Assembly: GCF_016406125.1 (NCBI RefSeq) | Contig: NZ_CP066339.1 | Location: forward strand, 1,240,001 to 1,304,000 | Reading direction: 5' to 3' | Length of the DNA: 64,000 nt | Origin: Alicyclobacillus sp. SO9 | GTDB lineage: Bacteria > Bacillota > Bacilli > Alicyclobacillales > Alicyclobacillaceae | In this document: positions 38,438 to 49,072 of the stretch, in pieces | How positions within the stretch are numbered: position 1 is the stretch's first letter | Layout: every line of letters starts with the position of its first letter | Made by a program: the position numbers and the translations under genes | The notes under the pieces: model-generated | What the model saw: the letters and a program-made list of their open reading frames with translations, nothing else | Databases searched by the model: none | What the model was told of the DNA's origin: nothing

Positions 38438-40309
38438 ATGTTGATGGGAAACAATCATTTCGTAAATCACAGGTTGGACAGTGCAACAGATACAGAAGGT
38501 ACCGCAGGAAAACTGCCGGCACGCGAGGAAGTCAGCGCTGCATATCGCTGGCGGCTGGAAGACATTTATGAGACCCAGGCGCAATGGGACGTAGATGCCA
38601 AGACTGTGCAGGAACTGGCAGCAAAGCTTGCTGCACTGCAGGGGAAACTCTCTGAGTCATCAGCCGTTTTGTTGCAAGCACTACAACTCGAAGATCAAAT
38701 CGGAGAAAAAATTGGCCGATTATTTGCCTTTGCAAAAATGAAACGCGACGAAGATAACCGAAATACTACATACCAAGCACTGACAGACAAAGCGATGTCC
38801 ATACTCGTACAGCTTGAGTCTGGCAAAGCCTTTCTCGTTCCAGAAATTTTAGCTATGGAAGAAGCGAGACTCGAAAAATTCCTTTCAGAGAACGAGCAAC
38901 TACAACTGTATCGATTCATGATTGACGAGATTTTGCGGGAGAAGCCGCATGTACTTTCCGCAGAGGCCGAACAGTTGCTTGCAGCAGCAGGTGAGGTGAC
39001 CGAGGCGCCAAGCCAGATCTTCACAATGTTCAACAATGCGGACATGACCTTTCCGATGGTCAAAGACGGTGACGGCAACGAGATTGAACTGACTCACGGT
39101 AGATTTATGCAATTGCTGGAAGACCCAAATCGTGAAGTTCGCCGCGAAGCTTTTGACAAAATGTACAGCACCTATGTCAAAAGTAAAAATACGTTGGCGT
39201 CCATTTACGCAGCCAGTGTTAAAAAGGACGTTTTCTATGCTCAGGTCCGCAACTATGAATCAGCTCGGCAAATGATGCTTGATGGAGACAATGTACCGCT
39301 GTCCGTATACGACAATCTGATTGCAGCGGTCGATGAGGCACTGCCGGCGCTGCACAAATACATCGGTTTGCGCCGTCGGATTTTGAATTTGGATACAGTT
39401 CATCCCTATGATTTGTATACGCCGATTGTAGGCGAGTTAAATGAGAAAATTCCATATGATGACGCAGTACAGACCGTTATCTCGTCACTGTCCGTGTTAG
39501 GTGAGGATTATCAGCGAATTGCACGGGACGGTTTAGCGGGCGGATGGGTAGACGTGTACGAAACAAGAGGTAAGACAAACGGCGCTTATTCGTGGGGTTC
39601 ATACGGCGTACACCCATATATTCTGTTAAATTATCAGGATTCTCTCGACAACATGTTTACGCTTGCTCATGAACTCGGTCACGCTATGCATACCTACTTC
39701 TCTAATGCGTCACAGCCTTATGTTTACTCCAACTACACAATTTTTGTGGCGGAAGTTGCTTCCACCTGCAACGAGGCGCTGCTTTTGGACCATCTGCTGC
39801 AGACGACGGATGACAAGCGCCGAAGAGCATATCTAATAAACCATCAGCTCGAATCTTTGCGAGGAACGTTATTTCATCAAACCATGTTCGCTGAATTTGA
39901 AAAAGCGACTCATGAAAAGGTTGAACAAGGGGTTCCATTAACACCGGAAGTTTTGAACCAATTGTATTACGACTTGAATCAGAAGTATTATGGGTCAGCG
40001 GATTCTGTGGTGGATAAGGACATGGAAATTGGCTGGGCCCGGATTCCCCACTTCTACCGAGCGTTCTACGTCTACAAGTACGCAACAGGAGTATCGGCGG
40101 CAACAGCATTGTCACAGAAAATCCTGCGCGAAGGGCAGCCAGCCGTAGATGACTACTTGTCTTTCTTGCGAAGCGGTGGTTCGGACCAACCCATCAACTT
40201 GTTGAAAAAGGCTGGAGTCGACATGGAATCGCCAGAGCCAGTTCGGGCAGCGTTGCATCAATTCTCACAACTTGTTGACGAATTGAGCCAGTTGCTTGAT
40301 TCCAACTAA
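38438..40309 (+). CDS. pepF: Oligoendopeptidase F (M3 family)
   Basis: A 623-residue cytoplasmic zinc metallopeptidase that degrades oligopeptides. The zinc motif is HELGHAMHTYF near residue 405, with the third-ligand Glu downstream in FVAEVASTCNEALL. The N-terminal helical region and C-terminal IPHFYRAFYVYKYATG are typical of PepF. ATG 38438 follows ACGGAGGT; upstream in-frame starts lack a site. It stands between the fusion nucleoside enzyme and a GNAT gene in the same direction. Confidence 0.95.
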   Translation: MLMGNNHFVNHRLDSATDTEGTAGKLPAREEVSAAYRWRLEDIYETQAQWDVDAKTVQELAAKLAALQGKLSESSAVLLQALQLEDQIGEKIGRLFAFAKMKRDEDNRNTTYQALTDKAMSILVQLESGKAFLVPEILAMEEARLEKFLSENEQLQLYRFMIDEILREKPHVLSAEAEQLLAAAGEVTEAPSQIFTMFNNADMTFPMVKDGDGNEIELTHGRFMQLLEDPNREVRREAFDKMYSTYVKSKNTLASIYAASVKKDVFYAQVRNYESARQMMLDGDNVPLSVYDNLIAAVDEALPALHKYIGLRRRILNLDTVHPYDLYTPIVGELNEKIPYDDAVQTVISSLSVLGEDYQRIARDGLAGGWVDVYETRGKTNGAYSWGSYGVHPYILLNYQDSLDNMFTLAHELGHAMHTYFSNASQPYVYSNYTIFVAEVASTCNEALLLDHLLQTTDDKRRRAYLINHQLESLRGTLFHQTMFAEFEKATHEKVEQGVPLTPEVLNQLYYDLNQKYYGSADSVVDKDMEIGWARIPHFYRAFYVYKYATGVSAATALSQKILREGQPAVDDYLSFLRSGGSDQPINLLKKAGVDMESPEPVRAALHQFSQLVDELSQLLDSN

Positions 40310-40406
40310 AAGGCAGACTAGACTGTAAGACGTTGTTCTAAGTCTTCTTCGTTTTTTGGCGGCTGGTATCGCTTCAAAACGGTTGAGAGAGGTATAACTC
40401 TTTATT

Positions 40407-41498
40407 ATGGATAAAATCGGGAGAAAAGTTGTTTTGACAGTTTCATTTCTTGTGGCCGCAGTTGCATTTGCGGCCGCGTTCTTGTTTCATCAATCTCTTA
40501 CACCTATACCGCTTTGGGATAAGGTTGCAATGAGTTACGGCGGTGTGTTTTGCGTTTTCTGGTTCTTTGACACGGCAGGGAAGAAAGTATCCAAGAAGTT
40601 TGCCGGTGATGACGAAGAACCCCCTCGGCCAGCACCTCGGCCGCCGTCAGACACCAGGCAGCGGGTTGTTCTTCCTGGGGAGTCGCGGTATTCCAATGAG
40701 GGGTCTTCGTATGAATCTTTTAGTTTGACACAGACCCCCGAGGTCTCTTTGCAACCGGACCGTGAGCCGTGGATTGGTGACAATTCAGGTCAGGGGAGAA
40801 ATGCTTCTCCGTCTCTTTCCTTGGAACGTGTGCGCACTCACCAAAAATTGCAGTGGCAAGAAATGTTGGACGTGTTCGCAGGCGAGATTTTAGCCCTTGA
40901 CGGCGTGATGCCAGAAACCGATGAGGAGGGCCATGCAAAGGACTGGAGAGCAGAAAAGCTTCTTACTGCAGAAGGAGTCTACAGTTTTTGGATTGAGCTT
41001 GACAACGAGAAGATTGGAACCATTGTAGGCAGGATAGTGCAGAAGAATACAGCGGATACAGCAAATGATATCGAGAACGATGCGGATTCGAGTGCGAATG
41101 CGAAGACTCATGCGGATACAGCCTCGAAAAAAGCTGACGTGAAAACTGACGATGCAGTTGCGAAGTCGGACGTGAAAGCTGATGCGGTGGTGGAAATTCG
41201 AGTTGTTTTTGTACACACAGCCTGGCGGAGACGTGGAATTGCCCGGGCAAGTCTGGAGAAATTGACGGAATTCCTCTTGTTGCTGGAAGAGAGCTGTAAG
41301 CTCCACTGTGAGATTTCAGACAACAACTACCGAGCCCGGCGGTATCTTGAAGCCTGCGGGTTCAGGGCAGAGGCAGAGAATGCTGTGAACAATCAATTGA
41401 AAGAGCGGCGTCAAAGGGACTTGGAACATACCAAATTGGATGACGAAAAATCCCTCACCACAAATTCGCGTCAGATCTGGATACGTGTCATCTCGTGA
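40407..41498 (+). CDS. Membrane-anchored GNAT acetyltransferase with low-complexity insert
   Basis: A 363-residue protein. Two N-terminal hydrophobic helices (about residues 7-28 and 38-55) are followed by a proline-rich linker (EEPPRPAPRPPSDT), then a GNAT fold. The acetyl-CoA motif is WRRRGIARASLEKL near residue 275 and DNNYRARRYLEACGF marks the C-terminal strand-helix. Between two strands of the GNAT core lies about 45 residues of Asp/Ala/Lys/Thr repeats (KADVKTDDAVAKSDVKADA). Substrate unknown. The start is uncertain because no strong ribosome site is present. Confidence 0.7.
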   Translation: MDKIGRKVVLTVSFLVAAVAFAAAFLFHQSLTPIPLWDKVAMSYGGVFCVFWFFDTAGKKVSKKFAGDDEEPPRPAPRPPSDTRQRVVLPGESRYSNEGSSYESFSLTQTPEVSLQPDREPWIGDNSGQGRNASPSLSLERVRTHQKLQWQEMLDVFAGEILALDGVMPETDEEGHAKDWRAEKLLTAEGVYSFWIELDNEKIGTIVGRIVQKNTADTANDIENDADSSANAKTHADTASKKADVKTDDAVAKSDVKADAVVEIRVVFVHTAWRRRGIARASLEKLTEFLLLLEESCKLHCEISDNNYRARRYLEACGFRAEAENAVNNQLKERRQRDLEHTKLDDEKSLTTNSRQIWIRVIS

Positions 41499-41508
41499 AC
41501 ACAGAAAA

Positions 41509-43101
41509 TTAACCCGCTGACTCGGAAATTTGCCTGGGATTTTTCAGAAGTTCCAGCGTGATTCTAACTGTTGTACCCTGATTGGGTTGGCTTTCAATTG
41601 CGATTTTGCCTCCGTGATCTTCGATAATACGCCGAGAAATAGCGAGTCCCAGTCCCGTTCCGCTCTCCTTGGTAGTAAAAAACGGCTGGAATATTTTATC
41701 CATCTCCTGTTTCGGTATACCAATACCTGTGTCGTGGATCTCGATGACACAAGCCGCGTCCATCTGTTTGACTGCGAGTGTCACCGTTCCTCGATTACTG
41801 GTACATGCATGCAGTGCATTTTGGACGACGTTTAGCAACACCTGCTTCAGATGATTCGCATCTCCCCAAGTCCACAACGGTTCGTCACTCATGTCCACTT
41901 CGAAGTTGACACCGTGTAATGCCGCTTCCGGTTGTGTAAAGTGGACTGCTTCGCTGACTGCTTGGGAGAGATCGATGCGGTTGTACTCTGTTTGTACCGG
42001 TCTGGCCAGTGACATAAAGTCCTTTACCAGTGCATTGATTCTATCCAACTCCGTCACCGTCAAGTCCAGAAATCTTCGCTCTTCGACGTCACTAATCCGC
42101 TCTGTAAACAACTGTAAAAAACCTTTGGCTGCTGTCAAAGGATTCCGAATTTCATGAGCAATTCCAGCCGCCAGCGAAGTAAGTGTAGACATCTTTTCCA
42201 TATCTTTCAGTTGTGATTCCCATCGTTTGTGCTGGCTTAAATCGTGAAAGAGACCCAGCGTTCCTTTACTTTCTCCTTTATGGTCTGTTAGTTGGCGAAT
42301 ATCCACAAGATAGGTCCGCCGATCAATTTGCACCTCTTCATGCAACGGAGCCCCGTTCAGTGTTAGCGATTGCATCTGCGTTCGAGCAGTCTCGCTAATT
42401 GGAATCGGATGGCGTTCATCCAAGACGGACGAGCTTTCGTCGGTGAAAATCACGTGATAATCCAGCTGACTGATGAGACTGTGGTGAATCCGCGTAATGT
42501 TTCTTTTTGTCTCTTCAAGCTCCATCCAGTTGGACAATGCAACACTTGACGACTGCAACAGCATTTTCGCTGCAGGTAACGTGTCTGCCTGAGGGGTCGC
42601 AACAGCCAATACGCCGACAAGTAGACCACTCTCTCTGAACTCTACTTGAACTCCAGCCCAATTCCAGGATTGCCACTGTGACGAAGAATCGGATGAGCTA
42701 TAAATCGTTGTATCTGATTGTTCCGCCAAAGTACATGCAATTACATTTTTTTCGTCAGTGCAGTCCCCTGCGACAATCCCCGGTCCAATGCCAGCTCGGT
42801 GAAGAGACGAAATGACACTCTCATCCCCGAAGTCTGCGAGCACAATTCCATAAGGATCGCTGACAAGAATAGCGCATTGAAAACTGTCCATCGTCGCAAA
42901 CAGACGTTTGAAGTGTTTTTCCGCAGCCTTTACGAAAATAGCATTTGCTGTACGCCGGGACTCAAGTTCTGATTGAATTACGTGTTCGGGTTTGTGTGAC
43001 AGGAGGGATGGTTGAAAGACGACTTCAGAACGTCTCCAAGGTTCCGCCGCAGATTTACGGCGGGATTGCGATGACCCTCTTTTTACCACTTTTGAACCCA
43101 C
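41509..43101 (-). CDS. Soluble sensor histidine kinase with GAF-like domain
   Basis: A 530-residue kinase without membrane helices. The N-terminal ~230 residues resemble a GAF domain of the sigma-54-activator sort (CAILVSDPYGIVLADFGDE, GIVAGDCTDEKNVIACTLAE). A PAS-like segment follows, then HisKA with GIAHEIRNPLTAAKGF and HATPase with NVVQNALHAC, DTGIGIP and GTGLGLAI. Like the 27528 kinase it has no adjacent regulator, as in phosphorelay systems. GTG 43101 lacks a clear ribosome site, so the start is provisional. Confidence 0.82.
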   Translation of the reverse strand: MGSKVVKRGSSQSRRKSAAEPWRRSEVVFQPSLLSHKPEHVIQSELESRRTANAIFVKAAEKHFKRLFATMDSFQCAILVSDPYGIVLADFGDESVISSLHRAGIGPGIVAGDCTDEKNVIACTLAEQSDTTIYSSSDSSSQWQSWNWAGVQVEFRESGLLVGVLAVATPQADTLPAAKMLLQSSSVALSNWMELEETKRNITRIHHSLISQLDYHVIFTDESSSVLDERHPIPISETARTQMQSLTLNGAPLHEEVQIDRRTYLVDIRQLTDHKGESKGTLGLFHDLSQHKRWESQLKDMEKMSTLTSLAAGIAHEIRNPLTAAKGFLQLFTERISDVEERRFLDLTVTELDRINALVKDFMSLARPVQTEYNRIDLSQAVSEAVHFTQPEAALHGVNFEVDMSDEPLWTWGDANHLKQVLLNVVQNALHACTSNRGTVTLAVKQMDAACVIEIHDTGIGIPKQEMDKIFQPFFTTKESGTGLGLAISRRIIEDHGGKIAIESQPNQGTTVRITLELLKNPRQISESAG

Positions 43102-43347
43102 CTATTCTTTGTCAATGTATCTGTTACTTTGTCAATGTATTGGTTCATTTGTTATAGTACACAATTGTATTATCCTTTTTTTGAAGAAGAAGAACAACCC
43201 TTGGGAGAAGGAATAGTCAGGATTCGACAAAGGTTCTTAGTCTTCGCCGAATCCTGGAAGTGTTTTATAGATCGGTGTGTGATGCAATCAACGGTGCGTG
43301 ATGCAATCAACGATGTGTGTAGCAATCAAGGAAGGTCAGCGGGGGGG
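43102..43347. other. Intergenic region with short repeats
   Basis: TTTGTCAATGTAT occurs twice (about 43107-43139) and GTGATGCAATCAACG-like units occur two to three times (43278-43328). On the minus strand the first repeat contains two TTGACA words that could serve as -35 elements for the kinase gene. No gene seen. Confidence 0.4.
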
Positions 43348-44151
43348 TCACGCGCTCCCTATTTTGACCGCACCAGAACTTGGGCGGTGTCCTTGTGTTG
43401 CTTCGTGCAAATGTACAAACAAATCTTGTGTATTTCGATGAAGGGACTTAACTCCGGTTTCGGTTACCCCTCCTGGGACAGACACCTTTTCGACAACTTC
43501 GGAAAGTGTCATTCCCTGCTGTAGAAGTTCCGCCAGCCCAATGACCATTTTTGTGAGCAGGTATTCTGCTTCACCGTGGCTGACTCGTCCTGTGCCGGAC
43601 GCAGCTTTCGCCCACTTGCCAAGCAACAGGGATAAAAACGCGGGGCCGCAGCTTGCGAGATCGGAAGCGATACGGATTTGTTCCGGATAAACCACATAGG
43701 GTGTCGCAATCTTTCTCAACAACTCTTCAAACTCTTCTTGGCTCTCGTCGTCAAAACGACCTCCGTAATTGACAAGTATAACTCCACTATGCGCCGTTTG
43801 TGTGATACTGGGAATCACTTTTGCGACCTTTGCTTTCGTGAAGCTCTCCATTGTGTCAGATGGGAGGGAACTGATGGTTGTAACGAGCATTTGATGAGGA
43901 TCCATTTGTGGCCCAATACGTTGAAACAGCTTCAATCCGTCAGCATACTTAGTGCATACGAATACGATGTCGCTGTGACTTGTCAGTTCCTGAACACTTG
44001 AGGAGATTTTAATAGTGGTGGCGTCTTGTTGCAGTTTCTTTGCCTTTGCGGTTGTACGGTTAAAGATCCGCACAGTCAGGTCCCTGTGTGCCGCAAACGC
44101 TTTGGCCAGCATTCCTCCCATATTGCCGGTGCCAATCACGCCGATGTTCAT
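43348..44151 (-). CDS. comER: ComER-like late competence protein (ProC superfamily)
   Basis: A 267-residue protein of the pyrroline-5-carboxylate reductase superfamily with an N-terminal Rossmann motif GVIGTGNMGGMLAKAF and a C-terminal helical domain (ASCGPAFLSLLLGKW, VSVPGGVTETGVKSL). The divergence from true ProC fits ComER, reported to influence sporulation and biofilm formation. ATG 44151 follows GAGGAGGGAGAG on the minus strand. The usual comEA neighbours are absent. A true ProC cannot be excluded. Confidence 0.8.
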   Translation of the reverse strand: MNIGVIGTGNMGGMLAKAFAAHRDLTVRIFNRTTAKAKKLQQDATTIKISSSVQELTSHSDIVFVCTKYADGLKLFQRIGPQMDPHQMLVTTISSLPSDTMESFTKAKVAKVIPSITQTAHSGVILVNYGGRFDDESQEEFEELLRKIATPYVVYPEQIRIASDLASCGPAFLSLLLGKWAKAASGTGRVSHGEAEYLLTKMVIGLAELLQQGMTLSEVVEKVSVPGGVTETGVKSLHRNTQDLFVHLHEATQGHRPSSGAVKIGSA

Positions 44152-44450
44152 GGCTCTCCCTCCTCGCCCATTTTCAACGATTACTGTATATCTATTCGAG
44201 CAGCGCCCATTTGCTCACCATAAATTTTTTTGCATCTAAACTACGGTTACAGCATACATTGGTAAGAGCTTCTAGCAGGAATCGTGCCAATACATATTGA
44301 ATATAACACAACGAACGATTATGACTATCGGAATTTATGAGAAATGTGCTATACAGCAGGGCATTATTAGTTATAATGAAACTGTCTATATGCATTATTT
44401 TATGGTAAAAAGAAGGCTCTATAGAGTGTGTCTGGAGAGGGGGGCTCATT
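44152..44450. other. Divergent promoter region comER / rpoN
   Basis: AT-rich, gene-free. TATAAT at 44372-44377 is the best -10 for rpoN; no strong -35 lies 17 bases upstream. Confidence 0.4.
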
Positions 44451-45788
44451 ATGAATATGGAGCTTGGGTTGTACCAGGAACAAACACAAAGACTGGTCAT
44501 GACCATGCAGATGAAACAGGCCATCCAAATGCTTCAGTTTACAATGGAGGAATTGGACACGTATTTGCAGCAACAGTTTAACGAGAATCCCTTGCTGCAG
44601 TACCGTCCAGCGTCTGTACTTCAGGAAACATCCTACCCCGGCAGCGGATACAAGGTTCGCCAAAATCATAGTGGAAATTCAGGGACTCTGTCTTTTGAGC
44701 AATATGCACGCTCCCAAGAAACAATGCAGACCTATTTGTCTAACCAGGTCTCGATTCAGGATAAGCCGAGGCATATTTTGAGGGCTGCCCAGACTCTCGT
44801 TGGGTGCTTGGATGAAAGCGGTTACTTGCGGGGCAGCGATGAGGAACTGCAGTCGTTGTGCAAGTGTGACAAGGAGACACTGGAGGGTGCTATTGGGGTG
44901 CTCCAGCAATGTGATCCCGTTGGCATAGGTACCCGCAGCCTAACACAGTGCCTGCTGCTCCAAGCCGAACGTTTGCCGAATCCACTTCAATACCATGCGA
45001 CTCTCGTTATCTCACATTACCTCTCGGATGTCGCCACCAGCAGACTTCATCATATTGGCAAGGAGCTTAACCTAACCCTGACTGAGGTTCAAGAAGCCGT
45101 TGACGCTATCCGGATTATGAATCCAAGACCAGGTATGAGTCTTGGCGACAATAATGCACAATATATCGTGCCCGAGGTTTTTGTTCGCAAGGAAGGGGAC
45201 TTTTTCCGGGTCTTTACCAATGCGGATGCAGAGCCTGAGGTTCACATCGACAAAACCTACCAGGCCCTCTTGGCGCAGCAGTCTGACCCTGCAGCAAAAC
45301 GCTTTCTGCAGCAAAAATTACAAGGTGTATATTGGCTGCGCAAAGCGCTTGTGCAGCGCCAAATCACATTGGCTCGCGTTGCGACAGCCATTGTCGATGT
45401 TCAGCAGCGCTTTTTTACCCAAGGCCCGTCGGGACTTCAGCCTTTGACACTAAAACAGGTGGCAGACACCGTTGATCTGCATGAGTCCACAGTCAGTCGA
45501 ACCGTGCGAGGGAAGTATATGGAAACGCCTGTCGGCGTGTTTGAGTTAAAGTACTTTTTTACCTCCGAGTTACAAACCAGTTCCGGGAATCACAGTGTTT
45601 CCGCTCATTCTGTCAAACACCTGATTCGGACCCTGGTAGGCAGGGAAGACGCCCTCCATCCACTGTCGGACGAAGCCCTGTCAAAACAACTGCTTGAGCA
45701 CGGCATCCGGGTCTCTCGTCGTACCGTAGCCAAATACCGTGACGAGATGCGGATTCCCGCATCGTCAAAACGCCGGCGGTTTGCATAG
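44451..45788 (+). CDS. rpoN: RNA polymerase sigma-54 factor
   Basis: A 445-residue sigma-54 (SigL/RpoN). Region I is glutamine-rich (MELGLYQEQTQRLVMTMQMK and ENPLLQ), followed by the core-binding domain. A helix-turn-helix near LKQVADTVDLHESTVSR and the diagnostic RpoN box SRRTVAKYRDEM at the C-terminus complete it. ATG 44451 follows GGAGAGGGGGG. It lies upstream of cggR-gapA in the same direction, as in several Bacillota. No enhancer-binding activator gene is in the window. Confidence 0.95.
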   Translation: MNMELGLYQEQTQRLVMTMQMKQAIQMLQFTMEELDTYLQQQFNENPLLQYRPASVLQETSYPGSGYKVRQNHSGNSGTLSFEQYARSQETMQTYLSNQVSIQDKPRHILRAAQTLVGCLDESGYLRGSDEELQSLCKCDKETLEGAIGVLQQCDPVGIGTRSLTQCLLLQAERLPNPLQYHATLVISHYLSDVATSRLHHIGKELNLTLTEVQEAVDAIRIMNPRPGMSLGDNNAQYIVPEVFVRKEGDFFRVFTNADAEPEVHIDKTYQALLAQQSDPAAKRFLQQKLQGVYWLRKALVQRQITLARVATAIVDVQQRFFTQGPSGLQPLTLKQVADTVDLHESTVSRTVRGKYMETPVGVFELKYFFTSELQTSSGNHSVSAHSVKHLIRTLVGREDALHPLSDEALSKQLLEHGIRVSRRTVAKYRDEMRIPASSKRRRFA

Positions 45789-45840
45789 GTCTCATGGTGT
45801 CGGTCATAGGAGGAAGATAGGGGGAGATAGGGAGGGAGGC

Positions 45841-46032
45841 AGCAGGAGAGGTAGCAGGAGAGGTAGCAGGAGAGGTAGCAGGAGAGGTAGCAGGAGAGGT
45901 AGCAGGAGAGGTAGCAGGAGAGGTAGCAGGAGAGGTAGCAGGAGAGGTAGCAGGAGAGGTAGCAGGAGAGGTAGCAGGAGAGGTAGCAGGAGAGGTAGCA
46001 GGAGAGGTAGCAGGAGAGGTAGCAGGAGAGGT
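45841..46032. repeat. Microsatellite: 16 copies of AGCAGGAGAGGT
   Basis: A 12-bp unit repeated 16 times exactly (192 bp), 52 bases after rpoN. As a multiple of three it opens long frames on both strands that encode only monotonous repeats (RGSR; LLLP; SPAT) and are not genes. It lies about 100 bp before family II copy 2. Confidence 0.97.
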
Positions 46033-46130
46033 AGGTCCACGTTCACACATTGGACACAAATGCGGCTCCCTTCAGCTGGAAATGTGACGAGAGTGTGTCA
46101 GACGGGCGCCCGGGCCGGTCGTGCGGGAAA

Positions 46131-46316
46131 ATAGCGATCCCACAAGTGCTTATATGGGATATGCCTCTTATCAGCTACAAAATAAGCTTGTCAGAAGTGC
46201 TTAAGTCCCCAAAATCACAAGAAACTCGGGCTTTGATCACCAATAAGCTCTTCTGAAGAGTCTATTTGTGTCACGGGTTACCGATGGTGGCGAATAAGCG
46301 CGTCTGGGATCTCTAT
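46131..46316. repeat. Family II four-palindrome array, copy 2
   Basis: Sites are centred at 46142, 46193, 46254 and 46305 (spacings 51, 61, 51), matching copy 1. Site 1 is ATAGCGAT-N7-GTGCTTAT and site 4 its mirror, ATAAGCGC-N7-ATCTCTAT. Site 2 is ATAAGCTT-N7-GTGCTTAA. Site lengths and spacings are conserved while spacers differ. It is sandwiched between the 12-bp and 8-bp microsatellites. Confidence 0.82.
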
Positions 46317-46321
46317 TTTGT

Positions 46322-46425
46322 ACTCGGGCACTCGGGCACTCGGGCACTCGGGCACTCGGGCACTCGGGCACTCGGGCACTCGGGCACTCGGGCACTCGGG
46401 CACTCGGGCACTCGGGCACTCGGGC
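46322..46425. repeat. Microsatellite: 13 copies of ACTCGGGC
   Basis: An 8-bp unit repeated 13 times exactly (104 bp), five bases after the last family II site. Frames through it are artefacts. Confidence 0.97.
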
Positions 46426-46428
46426 ACC

Positions 46429-46470
46429 CCGATTCCGATTCCGATTCCGATTCTGATTCTGATTCTGATT
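46429..46470. repeat. Microsatellite: 7 copies of CYGATT
   Basis: Four CCGATT units followed by three CTGATT units, then CTGATC. The split into two unit types indicates a point change that then spread by slippage. Confidence 0.9.
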
Positions 46471-46486
46471 CTGATCCCGTTTACCT

Positions 46487-46516
46487 CAGTATTTGTAACA
46501 CATGTTACAAATACTG
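46487..46516. promoter_or_regulatory. Perfect 30-bp palindrome upstream of the cggR promoter
   Basis: CAGTATTTGTAACA and its exact reverse complement TGTTACAAATACTG flank a two-base centre. It ends 25 bases before the cggR -35. No T run follows, so it looks like an operator for an unidentified dimeric regulator. Confidence 0.65.
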
Positions 46517-46540
46517 GATGAGTTCTCGCCAGATTTTTAG

Positions 46541-46569
46541 TTGCGAAGCAAATCTAGGAGAGGTAAAAT
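46541..46569 (+). promoter_or_regulatory. Sigma-A promoter of cggR-gapA
   Basis: TTGCGA (46541-46546) and TAAAAT (46564-46569) with 17-bp spacing. Predicted transcription start near 46576, just upstream of the CggR operator. Confidence 0.65.
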
Positions 46570-46599
46570 AACCCTAGCAGCGGTCACTTTTGCTATCAG

Positions 46600-46635
46600 T
46601 GGGACTAATTTTGTACCACCGGGACTACGAGAGTC
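46600..46635 (+). promoter_or_regulatory. CggR operator
   Basis: GGGAC-N6-TGTA-N4-CGGGAC-N6-AGTC reproduces the Bacillus subtilis CggR operator layout (CGGGAC-N6-TGTC-N4-CGGGAC-N6-TGTC). It lies downstream of the promoter, as in that species, where bound CggR blocks transcription until fructose-1,6-bisphosphate relieves it. Confidence 0.85.
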
Positions 46636-46786
46636 CCTCGCCAGGCACCTCGCCGCGCACGCGCATGATACCTGCACGGCATCTGGATGATACTTGCATG
46701 GTATCTGCAGCAGATATGCAGCGACGGTGCCGGATATTTGGTTCCACACTGTGATGTGATTAGGACGTCGTGCAAGGAGGTTCGTC

Positions 46787-48837
<2,051 letters not shown>

Positions 48838-49072
48838 TGTACATCCAACTCTGCAACTTTTGAGTCTGCAGAGGGTCTGATACAATAGAAGCCAATGGGG
48901 AGGATCCGCGTGTTCTCCCCATTTTACTGGGGAAAACACGTGATCTGCTGGTGTGACATTGATGTTGTTAAGGCATGAATGAAGTGCATGCACCCATGAA
49001 CATGAACGCCGCCGTAAGGAACCACGAAAGACCGGAGAACGAAGCTCGTACGAGCCAAGGAGGCTTCTTTCC
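48838..49072. other. gapA-pgk intergenic region with hairpin
   Basis: CGTGTT-CTCCCC pairs with GGGG-AAAACACG around ATTTTACT (about 48911-48942), without a T run. It may be an mRNA-processing or stability element between gapA and pgk. A 33-codon frame runs from ATG 48975 to a TGA overlapping the pgk ATG. Confidence 0.45.

Noticed and set aside
45739-46134. Long frames through the 12-bp microsatellite (plus and minus strands)
   Set aside because: They encode only monotonous repeats, open simply because the unit length is a multiple of three without stops, and have no ribosome sites.
46237-46571. Frames through the 8-bp and 6-bp repeats
   Set aside because: Pure repeat translation in several frames; no ribosome site.
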